Source: Isoetes taiwanensis
Lineage: Eukaryota > Streptophyta > Lycopodiopsida > Isoetales > Isoetaceae
Assembly (NCBI GenBank): GCA_021234155.1
Contig: JAJEKV010000079.1
Location: forward strand, 4,783,576 to 4,847,575
Length of the DNA: 64,000 nt
Reading direction: 5' to 3'
The translations under genes and the position numbers were made by a program. Shown in pieces: positions 43,957-54,384 of the stretch (the stretch's first letter is position 1; every line of letters begins with the position of its first letter). Below the pieces are notes generated by a model, which worked only from the letters and a program-made list of their open reading frames with translations, did not search any database and was not told where the DNA came from.

Positions 43957-44535
43957 ATATGTCTTTGGGCCCCAACTTGCTTTCGTCCATTATCTGTTGT
44001 AAATCTGGAAAAATCTCATCTGCATTGACACATCTTACATGCTTTGCTTCCACAACGGCGGGTTCTTCACAAATAAGTCTTCTTTTGGCCACGGTTCCTC
44101 GAAGTTTGAACCTTCCTCTTGTTTTTTTTCGGCTTTCTTGCTAGAATGGGCTATTTTCAAATTTTTGTTTAATCACGGGTGACTTCGGGAAGGCAAAGGC
44201 GTCCATTGCTTGGATTTGGGCAAGGATTTGAGGAAGAAGAATAGTTCTGGTCCAGATTACCGTTGATCACTCACAAACACAAAAATTGGAGCGGCGACAA
44301 ATTTTTTTTTTCCTAAGCGAAAAACGCCATAATCTCCCTCCGAAAAATTGCAATGAAGGTCCGTTCTGGTTGCCACTGCCACTCATAATTTTGAATTGCT
44401 GACGTGGCTACTCCTAATCATTACATATCCCAACTAACTAAAATTCAAAAAAATAACTAAAATGGGTGCCTACATGCCCTACATTATACATAAGGTAAGG
44501 GCATTTTTTTTAGACACCCTAGCTTTCTTTTACCC

Positions 44536-45201
44536 TGATACATCACTGCAAAAGCACACCTTACTATCCTCAAGGGAATGGTTTGGCTGAAAGCACAAAC
44601 AAGACTCTCATCACTATTCTCAAGAAAATCTGTGATGCCTCTCGCACAGACTGGCAAGAGAAGTTACCTACTGTTCTTTGGGCTTATAACTGTTGTTTCA
44701 AGATTGCTACTGGTCATACTCCTTTCAAGTTGGTTTTATGGACAAGAAGCCTTGATGCCCTTTGAATATGTTCTTCCGACACTTCGTTTTCAACTTGCTA
44801 CCACTCATAACCCACCTGCAGCTCTTCAAGAACGAGTTTACCAACTAGAACAGTTGGACGAACTTAGGCGAGATGCATATATTCGGGTTCTTCATGGTCA
44901 ACAGTTAAGGAAATCTTTGCATGACAAACATCTCAGAGCCAAAACTTTTCAAGAAGGTGATTTGGTTTTGCTTTATGATTCTCGTTACAAAAATTTTCCA
45001 GGAAAGTTAAAGTTCAGATGGCTTGGTCCTTATCAAATCGTTCAAGTAGTACAACCCAGCGTTTTCAAGCTGGCAGAATTAGATGGCACTCCATTACCTA
45101 CACTGGTTAATGGCTTTCGCCTAAAACAATTTCATACAGAAGATACAGACAGTCATATACATGATGCACAACATAATTCTGACTCCACAGATAGTGACTA
45201 A
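44536..45201 (+). pseudogene. Integrase of gypsy-2, second part and C-terminus
   Basis: Continues the core after TIR-2: HHCKSTPYYPQGNGLAESTN supplies the catalytic Glu. After a frame shift near 44760 the C-terminal region follows, with HDKHLRAKTFQEGDLVLLYD and the GPY/F motif FRWLGPYQIVQVV at about 45018. It ends with an acidic Ser/Asp tail at 45201. No chromodomain is visible. With 34998-35642 it makes one integrase split by an 8.9-kb insert. Confidence 0.92.
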
Positions 45202-46228
45202 AGCGGCATATTTATATTTATAGTAGAGGCGAAAAACAAAAGTGGGTATTGCCCATATACATCCGCTATGAGCAGAGCCCTATTTACAAAATGGGCAGAG
45301 CCCTATTTACACAATCCTAAGTTAAAACCACCCTACTCGGGTTTGGGGCGAGGGTTATCTTGGGAGGATGTGGTAGAGGTTTTGCTTTCGGGATTCCAGT
45401 AGCGAATCACGGCACCACCTCCATGGCTCAGCCATCCCACTGCACCACCCGTCCATAGGAATGCCGCGGTTACGGCATTTTTAGAGGTCCAGATCATTCA
45501 TCTTACAGGTAATCCACTCTGGCGGTTAAATTACGGCATAGTGCGGTTTTTTAAGTCCACGGCCATGCTCGATGTGGCGATGTCTCCGACCGACCACTTC
45601 TTTCGTCTTATATAGCCAAACCGGTGACACCACATCGGCGTGGACCAATCAGCCAATCGCCAACGTGGTTTGCAATGCAAGGCTCTTTCTAAATCCGAGA
45701 ATCTTTTCTCCCGCGCATATCTAGCCATGGTACCTTCTGACACTTCCTTTTTATGATATCCCACTTCAAGTTGCCAGCATTAAATGACCTTCCTTCCTTT
45801 CATGCCCGTCGGACATTAATGTTTGTACCTTCACTAGCTGTCACCTCCGATTGTTCATTCACGTCTCATCTCCACCGTTCATTGCTTCTCCCTTAACTGC
45901 TTGGGGACTTAGCCAAATTTTTGCCTCTCAATTGACTCCTTCATCTCTATAGCCACCTGGCACCATCAGCGGTTCTTTGTTTCATTCTCATCCGCCCCTT
46001 CGCAAACACTTGTAAGCCCTAAAACCTTTTTAGTCTATCTTGTTTTTTCGTCTTACGCTCTCAGCCCTCGGCTTCTCAACCGCGACTTTTCCGGCTCTTC
46101 ACGACGCCGTTTGCTCCACCCAAATTTCCTCAACTTCAAGCTTCTGCTCCAGGGATCCGGCTCTTTTTGAGTCGGTGACTTTCTCAACACCAACTTTTCG
46201 AGATGCCCTAGCAGGTCCAAGTCGTGCC
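45202..46228 (+). promoter_or_regulatory. Spacer before the extra gypsy-2 frame, possible internal promoter
   Basis: About 1 kb with no domain-bearing frame. A 15-bp direct repeat (GCAGAGCCCTATTTA) occurs at about 45276 and 45296. A TATA-like TTATATAGCC lies at about 45609, and CCAATCAGCCAATCGCC at about 45647. Elements with env-like frames often need a separate or spliced transcript. That this spacer drives one is inference, since the TATA lies about 600 bp upstream of the first ATG. Confidence 0.35.
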
Positions 46229-49010
46229 ATGGCAGAATGCCATGGGCTTTATGCATTCTCCACACAGGAACTCCCTGCACCAAATCTGGAGCAACTGAAG
46301 CAGTTTGTCGCTCATATGATCAACAGCCCGGAAGGATACGCCACCACGGTCGATGGAACCACCATTTTGCTTACTCCGGTTCTGCTTTCTGAGGTATTCC
46401 AAATTCCTCTTATCCGACCTTCTTTATCTTGGGCTGCCTTACAGGACCAGGATGTCACTCAGTATGGCGCAGCTCCTTATCAAGCCAACATGCATCGACT
46501 CACCAACATTGCAAAGACCCACGATACTTTTGTAAAGTTTTTGTGGCGAAAATTCTATGGGTACTCCATCAAGAATACCCATATCAATAAACAGTTTTAT
46601 AACATTGTCATTATGGCCGTCTATTCCACTCATCCTATTGATTGGCCACAAATTTTGTTCCTCAGACTTCTCCATGAAATTGATCGCGTTTGTGCAGCAC
46701 CTTCTTCTGGCTTTGACACTTCTGTGGGTGCTCACCTCCAGGCCATCATCCGTCATTATATACCTGTCACCCGCCCAGGGTCCCCTTCTACTTCTCAGGC
46801 ATCCACTCACCATACCTTCCATTCCCTTCCCAAAAACCAACATGCTGAGACTTCACGCCCTCCTCTTTCTCCTGGTCATGCTCAAAATCAAGACAAACCT
46901 ATTCCTGTTTCCTCTTCATCCACGGAAACCACGCCCTCCACTTCTCCTCATGTTTCTCAGACATCTCAGACCCATCACCAACAGGGCCCCGCACCTCCAC
47001 CTTCTCGCCAAGCCACATATCAATACCGCAAAGATGTCCAGGCATTGTTCTCAAGCTCACAGGACTCACAAAGAAGTCTTCATGAATGGTGTTCAAGCCT
47101 ACATGGAGGCCACGAAGCAGTTCACAGGGATCTCCAAGATGCCACCACGCAAGTTCAATCCCTGGAAGAAAAACTTCAATAGAAGCACGAGGCCCTCTTA
47201 CAGGCCCTTGAAGCTCTCAAGACTGCGCACAAGACCCGGACCACCACGCTGGCGATCAGCGAGGCTCGATTACAATCCACAATTCAAGAATTGCTTTCGG
47301 CGGTCAAAGACAAGGATAAACTCCTTGGCGACAAGGATCTTTGCCCTTGCGGATCTTCAAACTCGTACCTTTGAGCTCTCTCAAAATTACAATACTCAAC
47401 TTCAAGAGCTCAAGGGCCGCAACGAAGCGACCCCTCTCTCCAAGGCCAATGACTACTGGCCGCAAAATCAGGTCACATCTCTTGGACTTCGACTACGGAA
47501 GCATAGAAACAAAATTAATTGATGACCACGAGAGATTGCCATCTTTGCGCATACTCTGGGCAATCCTCTTCACATGGCACGCTTCCTCACAAACGGTTCC
47601 GTGATCAATCACGTCTCCTGCTCGAAAAGGCTAATCAGATCCGCGACCTAGAACATCAACTCCAGCAAGCTGTTCAATCAGCAGAAGAAGCCCAAAATAA
47701 ACAAGAGGGCTATATTGATATTGCTAACCGCATTCCTGTGGATTTCTCTACTCCTTCCAGTTATCTGGATTATGTGGTTGCCCGACACCACCTTTTTCTT
47801 CTGAAGTGGTATGCGGCAGATGGCCAGGTTAATGCACAGCCCCTACGAAGCGTGGATTTCCTAAGGATCTGGCCGGACCTTTCTGTCGAAGACAAAGGTT
47901 TACTCTGTGCTCTCTTAGTATTTGATCAAATCAACTGTGAGGATCCGGATTTGGTCATCCTCCGAGTTGTTCAGCCTATGGTTTACATTTTTCATGATTT
48001 CTACCTAGCTGATACACAAGACAAATTCAGAGATGAGGCACATCGAGTTTTTCAAGGCAACCATCATGCCCATTGGCTGTTGTTAGAAACCAATCCATAT
48101 TCTGAGGATCACCTTTCGGACCAACACTCTCTGTACTGAGTACATGCCTGAGCTTGCTGAGCATTTACCTCTATGGCAAGCTGAGACGTTCGAATAGGTA
48201 AAGAAGAATTTAGCTCATCCTGAGGATCTCTCCTTTGCACAAATTTATATGCAGCACTTAGGAGGCTACAATCAACTGCGTGCCCTTCTGGACAGCAAGA
48301 CCATACCCACGGGTTGGGTGAATCCTCCGGTCTATACTCAGCTCTCTGCTTCAGATTGGGACCAGTGGTGCCGTGCTCTTGATCCGGCCCTTGTTCGTGA
48401 ATTCAGGGGGCGGGCTCGTCGGCCATTGCCCGGGCACGGCTCACTCTCCATATGCTTCATTTAAGGTGTACCTCCATGCCCAAGGTTTCTCACCTCCGAC
48501 TGGCGTCTTCCCTTTTGGACCAAGGTCCTGGACGGCCACGCTGGGTGGACTCCTCCTCAGATTTCCACGGACCTCCGCTGGGATCCGCGTTTTGTTCGAC
48601 GCTCCAATTGGGAGAATGGTGCCACCTTGGACCATACAGAAAATTGGATCTACATCCCCAATGAGCGTGGTTGGCACTCATGCTGTCCACGGTCTTGATA
48701 CCTTTTTGGCAAATGCCGCCACCTCACCGGATCCCTCAGTTCATCGCCAAGCAGGTTTTTGTGCTGACCTGCCTTCTCATGGAATGCCAGTTTGTACCTG
48801 CTGACGCACACGCTGCTCTTGAAGACATGGTACGCTCAGGCTTTCTCCTTGACGCTCATCCTGCCATCGGTCTCAACACTCCTGGAGCTCTTCAGGCACG
48901 CCAAGATCTCATTGGCAACTATCATAATGGCCCCCGTCCTCATACTTGTGAGGATGAATTTCAGACTGTTGGGTTTCCGCCATCCGAAACACTTCCCCCT
49001 TCGTTTGGTG
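46229..49010 (+). pseudogene. Extra reading frame between integrase and 3' LTR (gypsy-2)
   Basis: The upstream open frame reaches 46040 only through a TTG; the first ATG is 46229 (MAECHGLYAFSTQELPAPN). An N-terminal helical domain (FLWRKFYGYSIKNTHINKQF, IVIMAVYSTHPIDWPQILFL) is followed by a Ser/Pro/His/Gln-rich linker (46770-47010) and a long coiled coil crossing a TAG at 47180 (LHEWCSS, EALLQALEALKTAHK). After a shift it continues at 47519-48139 (LLLEKANQIRDLEHQLQQAV, DKGLLCALLVFDQINCEDPD), then in broken frames to about 49010. Intact length would approach 900 residues. There is no obvious signal peptide or membrane helix, so it is in the env position but not env-like in features. Family unknown; possibly captured. 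Confidence 0.6.
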
Positions 49011-49018
49011 GGGGGGAG
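49006..49018 (+). other. Polypurine tract of gypsy-2
   Basis: GGTGGGGGGGAG lies directly before the 3' LTR start TGTTAG at 49019, in the expected position and strand. Confidence 0.85.
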
Positions 49019-49576
49019 TGTTAGTCTGTCGTCCTGCGCGGGACTATTCATGCACCGCAACGGACGAGGTCAAGGCCAAGGATCCACGCGGTCGAGTCGG
49101 GCGTCAAAGGCCCCGAAGCCCAAGCCGCCCGCCAAGCGGCCCGACCCGCGAAGGCCACGGGCACGAAGAGGTCGAGGACAGACAAGTGACGGGCCGTCAC
49201 CGCCACCGTCAGTGTCAGCGTGACTTCAGGCACCTCAAGAGGCACCGCCAGCATTCCTGTAAATCAGGCCTCCTTCTAGGAGTCGGCACCGAGATCTGGC
49301 AGAGTATCTATGTTGGGCCAAAGGCCATTGTACTATATATATGAGTAGAGCTAGCATTCACGGGCTAGATGAGTTTTTGGTCTTATCTCACTCCTGCTTT
49401 CTCTCGATTGCGAGAGCTCATGTATCATCATTGATATCAAAAAGTTTTATTCTCATCATTGTGATCTTATTGTTTTCTTTTGTTCTCTCTTTTCTCCTTT
49501 CCTTTGTTTCTTTTGCAAATCCCGCGTGACACGATTCTGATTCTCTGGATTCTCTGTTTTGATCAAGGGTCCTCCA
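49019..49576 (+). repeat. 3' LTR of gypsy-2
   Basis: 558 bp, uninterrupted, TGTTAG to CCA, followed by the target duplication TGAAA. It retains the intact CTCACTCCTGC site where TIR-1 entered the other LTR, and a TATA box (TACTATATATATGAG, 49331). It is richer in CpG than the 5' copy. Confidence 0.93.
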
Positions 49577-49581
49577 TGAAA

Positions 49582-50846
<1,265 letters not shown>

Positions 50847-50859
50847 CCCCGCTGCCTAC

Positions 50860-51594
50860 TCTTTGATGCCAAAAACGAATGCCCTGGCCATGGCTATGGC
50901 AGGAACAGGGCTTGCCGGAATTCCTGCTTTCTATCATTTTAATTTCTTACCCCTTCTAACGAACGACCAAGGTTAAAGCCCTCTTGTGGCAATGGCTCAG
51001 ATCTAATGCCCCAAATGTAACACCTTCCTCCCACCTTCCTACTTAAATTGGACGGCCAAGATTCCGGCTGCCCCCTTCCATCCAACGGTCTGGAGATGGG
51101 CCTGCATGCCCATGCATGACCATCCCATGACCTGTATATGGCTCCCCATGACCTGTCAAGATCTGAAGCCTTCTTTTTTATTGCAAACGATGGGGATTAA
51201 GGGGGAACCATGGGCATACATGCATGGGGTGTGGATGAGGGGGCATGAGAAACCCCCCTCATCCTTATAACCTTATTAATATTAGGATATCATATTATAA
51301 TATAAATATGTATGGATTTCTTAAGTTGAATTGGCTGCCAAAAACAGGTCTGCATGTCTGCAAATTTGTTGTTGGGAAACAAATTTTGATCCAGGAATAG
51401 TTTAGAGTTGTTGCCCATATATATAGCAGAAAATAAGCTTTTATGTCAAATTTTTGAAGCATGGAACTTTTTTCGCCCCTAGTGGTAGATGCCAGCAGAT
51501 AATAATATATATACAAGAAATTTAATGCATCCTACGGTGCATGTTCGAGTTTCGGCATGTTCTTACGGTGCAAGTTCTTGTCGTGCCCTACATT
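50860..51594. other. Intergenic; one hairpin
   Basis: No gene. GATGAGGGGGCATGAGAAAC pairs with the CCCCCCTCATC that follows it (about 51234-51262). The rest is AT-rich. Confidence 0.45.
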
Positions 51595-52135
51595 CTAAAA
51601 GAATCTCTTGAGAATACTCTAAATTCATAGATTCTCTAAGATTCTACCAAGGTTCTCTTCGAGGTTTCGTGGAGATTCCTCTAAATTTTATAAGATTCCC
51701 TATAGATTCCATTAGATTTCCCTAGATTCTCCAAGATTCTATGAAGATCCCCTTAGATTCCCTTAGATTCCTTTAAATTTTATGAGATTGCCCTAGGTTC
51801 CCTTACATTAAATTAAATTCAAAGAGATTCTATAAAGATTCCCCTAGATGCTCTAAGATTTTGTCAACATTTTCTTAGATTCCGTTAGATTTTATGAAGA
51901 TTCCCTTAGATCCCCCATATTTTAAGAGATTCCTCTAGGCTTGTAAATATTTTCTTAAATTCTCTTATATTTTATGAGATTTTCTTAGATTCCGTTAGAT
52001 TCTCCTGGAGTCCTTTACATTCTAGAACTTTTTAGAACATTCTAAGACTTTCTGGAACATTCTGAGACTTTCAATATATCCTAGAATTTTCTGGAACTAT
52101 TTCCCTAGGTTCCCTTACATTCCCGTAGGTTCCCC
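51595..52135. repeat. AGATTCCC minisatellite
   Basis: Dozens of diverged 10-13-bp words of the form (TT)AGATTCCCTTAGATTCC, grading after about 52010 into TCTAGAACATTC words. Related to 20325-20550. No frame. Confidence 0.75.
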
Positions 52136-52301
52136 TATATTCTAGAACATTCTAGAACTTATTAGAACAATTTGGAACTTTCTGGAAGAATTTTTCTAGA
52201 TTCCCCCTAGATTCTCTTATGTTCTAGAACTTTCTAGAAGATTCTAGAACTTTCTAGAGCCTTCCAGAACATTCTAGAACCTTTTTGAACTAGCTAGAAT
52301 G
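52136..52301. repeat. 10-bp minisatellite forming a heat-shock-element lattice
   Basis: From 52222 the sequence runs in an uninterrupted 5-bp register: TTCTA GAACT TTCTA GAAGA TTCTA GAACT TTCTA GAGCC TTCCA GAACA TTCTA GAACC. Alternating TTC and GAA with 2-bp gaps is exactly the heat-shock-factor site, here about 12 units with one mismatch. 52138-52190 shows the same register more loosely. It is both a TTCTAGAACW minisatellite and a potential HSF array. No gene is recognised nearby. Confidence 0.75.
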
Positions 52302-52374
52302 TTATAGTCTATTTTATCTTAATTAGAATATTACCCTTAAGTATATTTGAAATATAATTATTCATGGAATTAAT

Positions 52375-52445
52375 GCTTGTTCTAGTGGTTAGATTGGGGG
52401 GCTGGGGGGTCAATGGCCAGGGTTTGAATCCCCCACACAATATAA
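52375..52445 (+). other. tRNA-like (SINE head or tRNA relic)
   Basis: CTAGTGGTTAGATTGGGG resembles a pol III A box with D-arm. GGGTTTGAATCCCC (about 52420-52433) resembles a B box with T-arm, at tRNA-like spacing. Acceptor-stem pairing is not convincing, so it is more likely a SINE head or tRNA pseudogene than a working tRNA. Confidence 0.35.
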
Positions 52446-52477
52446 AAATTTTAAAAGCCTTTTCCTAAAGGATGAGC

Positions 52478-52840
52478 ATTCAACGTGGGCCGTAGGATCT
52501 TGGACCCGATCAAGGGTCGAGATCTCCTGCGTGACAATAATTAAAAGCAACATGAGCCATAGGATCTATTACATATAATTCCCAAAGTCATGTGCACCGT
52601 AGGATATGTGTCGAGCGATTGGTAGTAAGATCTTGGATCGACGATCAGGATCAAGAACAATCTGGACCGCAGGATCTATTACATATAATCAAGAACAATG
52701 GGACCACGGGTTTATTACATATAATTCCCAAAGCCATGTGCACCGTGGGATGTGTCCCAAAACAGCGTGAGTCGTGGGATCTCGGACCGGCGATCGGGAT
52801 CGGATCAACACGGACCGTGGGATCGGCACATATAGTCTAC
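52478..52840 (+). repeat. Diverged tandem repeat (CCGTAGGATC family)
   Basis: CGTGGGCCGTAGGATCT, GAGCCATAGGATCT, CACCGTAGGATATGTG, GGACCGCAGGATCT and CACCGTGGGATGTGTC recur. The segment TTACATATAATTCCCAAAG plus CATGTGCACCGT occurs at 52569 and 52714. No frame. Confidence 0.65.
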
Positions 52841-54000
52841 AATTGTTATCTTTTGCGTGGCACTTTCTTTTAGGTTTCCCGTCTTCCCTCGTTCTTGCTT
52901 AGGGTGCCCGTTCTTTGCCACCTAAGACGCCATTCTCGTCGTGCATTATTTTTTAGATCGTCTAGGTAATTCCTTCAATTTCTTAAAGATTTTGAGCATT
53001 CTACTACATGTGAAATGTTTTTGCGGTGCATGCTCTTGTTCTGACATTTTTTTATTGTTCAGAAGCTATGGTATTTTAGAAGCTTTAGGGTATGCTTTTA
53101 ATATTCTTGTTTCTCTTATGATTTTCGACTCCTTTCTAGATTTTCTTTTGCAGATGTAGGATTATGCAGATGATAGATTTTATAGATACGATAGATACAA
53201 TGGCTTTATTTATGAGGCTTAATGATGTTCCTTGAGAGATGTTCTATTTCTTGGAATGTTTAACTCTTCATTATTTCTACATGAAAAAGTCTAGGTTCAA
53301 ACAAAGAAAAAAGTCTAGGTTCAAGCAAATCTTTGGCATTATGCTCTCTTAAGGGCTTGGTTAATCTTACTATCATGTCTAGTTAGCCCTTGTCTTGTAT
53401 TCTAAGTGATATTTATGACACCCACACAACATTATAAATTCGAGATCAAGGTATTTTTCATGTATTGTGCTTTTTTGCTCCTTTGCTTTCCATAATTGAT
53501 TCCTGCTCAATTTTCAAATTTTACCAGAAGAATGAGTTAGCAAGTATCATCACATGGATCAGAATTTAAAGACCTGTTACCCAAGCATGAATTATTTTAG
53601 GCGAGATAAAGCTTGCTTGTATCTTATTTGAATTTTGCATTGCGAAGTAGTTTAATGTATCATTTTTGCAGTCCCATTTTCATATTGCATGTTCATGATG
53701 TTCTTTATATGTTTTTTAATTCAGGTCATCCAATGGTTATGTATATTTATTTCGTTGCTTTTTTCATGACGAGGTAACTTGACTTTCTCTTCTCTCCATA
53801 TGTGATGTTATGTGTGGTATAAAATCAGTTTACAGACATTTCAATGTTTATAGATGTGATGGTTTTATTCGCATTTTTGCTATGATTTTTGCTGTTGTTA
53901 TGATTGCAAATGCAGATCTACAAGCAAATTTTCTTTTTTATGCTAGAATGATGTACTGTTAAGATTTTCAATCAATTGTGTTGTTTAATTTGTACACTCT
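52841..54000. other. Intergenic, AT-rich
   Basis: No domain-bearing frame; the short frames at 52592-52873 and 52941-53159 are not credible genes. No repeat recognised. Confidence 0.4.
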
Positions 54001-54004
54001 ATTA

Positions 54005-54060
54005 AGTTTAGAGTCTTATTACAAGCTGGAATATCAGGGTTCAAATCCCTGTTTGGTATA
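54005..54060 (+). other. tRNA T-arm-like sequence
   Basis: CAGGG TTCAAAT CCCTG (54035-54051) is a perfect 5-bp stem with a 7-base T-loop. The 5' half of a tRNA is not recognisable, so this may be the tRNA-derived part of a SINE or a tRNA fragment. Confidence 0.35.
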
Positions 54061-54094
54061 TAAACATCACCACACGTGTAGACCAGAATATTCT

Positions 54095-54320
54095 AACTAT
54101 TGCACTGACTAATAAATGCCAAATTAACTGACTAATTAGATGACGATTTATCTGACTATTAGTCTGACTAAATTATCTGACTAAGAAACTGACTATTTTA
54201 CGGACTACTTATCTTACTACTTTGTTGACTAATCATCTGACTATGTGTGACTAATTATCTGACGATTAAATCGTCAGATAAAACTCGTCAGTACAATCGT
54301 CAGGAATAAGGGCATGGACA
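54095..54320. repeat. CTGACTA minisatellite with palindrome
   Basis: Words CTGACTAAT, ATCTGACTA and CTGACTATT recur at 8-16-bp spacing from 54103 to 54260. They end in an inverted repeat, TTATCTGACGATT and then AATCGTCAGATAA (about 54256-54283), followed by further CGTCAG words. Confidence 0.7.
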
Positions 54321-54384
54321 GTTGTCTATTTTATAAAAGCTCTCTAACGATTATTCTGACGTTTAGCCATCATTCTCTTGTAGT

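Larger units (their letters stand above)
35643..44535. mobile_element. TIR-2: 8.89-kb DNA transposon in the integrase gene
   Basis: Perfect 24-bp TIRs lie at 35643-35666 and 44512-44535, beginning GGGTAAAAGAAAGCTAGGG and closing GTGTCT. The target duplication TGAT is at 35639-35642 and 44536-44539. Removing the element and one TGAT restores the integrase reading phase, which independently supports these ends. The interior has gene-like blocks converging from both sides (plus strand from about 35950 to 39733, minus strand from about 43960 to 39750), the size and layout of an autonomous but decayed transposon. I recognise no transposase, so the superfamily is unassigned. CACTA, hAT and Mutator do not fit the ends and duplication together. 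Confidence 0.9.
26524..49581 (+). mobile_element. Nested Ty3/gypsy retrotransposon gypsy-2
   Basis: The 5-bp duplication TGAAA lies at 26524-26528 and 49577-49581, just outside LTRs starting TGTTAG and ending CA. Without its two inserts (26909-30089 and 35643-44535) the element is about 11 kb. Order is 5' LTR, gag, protease, RT-RNase H, integrase, spacer, extra reading frame, polypurine tract, 3' LTR. The LTRs differ at many sites (roughly 10% by eye), so the insertion is old. The coding frame has several shifts and at least three in-frame stops. Both inserts have 4-bp target duplications inside element sequence, which proves they landed later. Confidence 0.95.

Noticed and set aside
35643-44535. 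Assigning TIR-2 to CACTA, hAT, Mutator, Harbinger or KDZ
   Set aside because: The end sequence and 4-bp duplication do not match the first four, and I found no convincing KDZ or other transposase motif despite Cys-rich blocks.
46229-49010. Calling the extra gypsy-2 frame an envelope gene
   Set aside because: The position fits, but no signal peptide, membrane span or cleavage-site pattern is visible.
51234-51262. Hairpin as a transcription terminator
   Set aside because: Stem-loop terminators are not expected for nuclear plant genes and no gene ends here.
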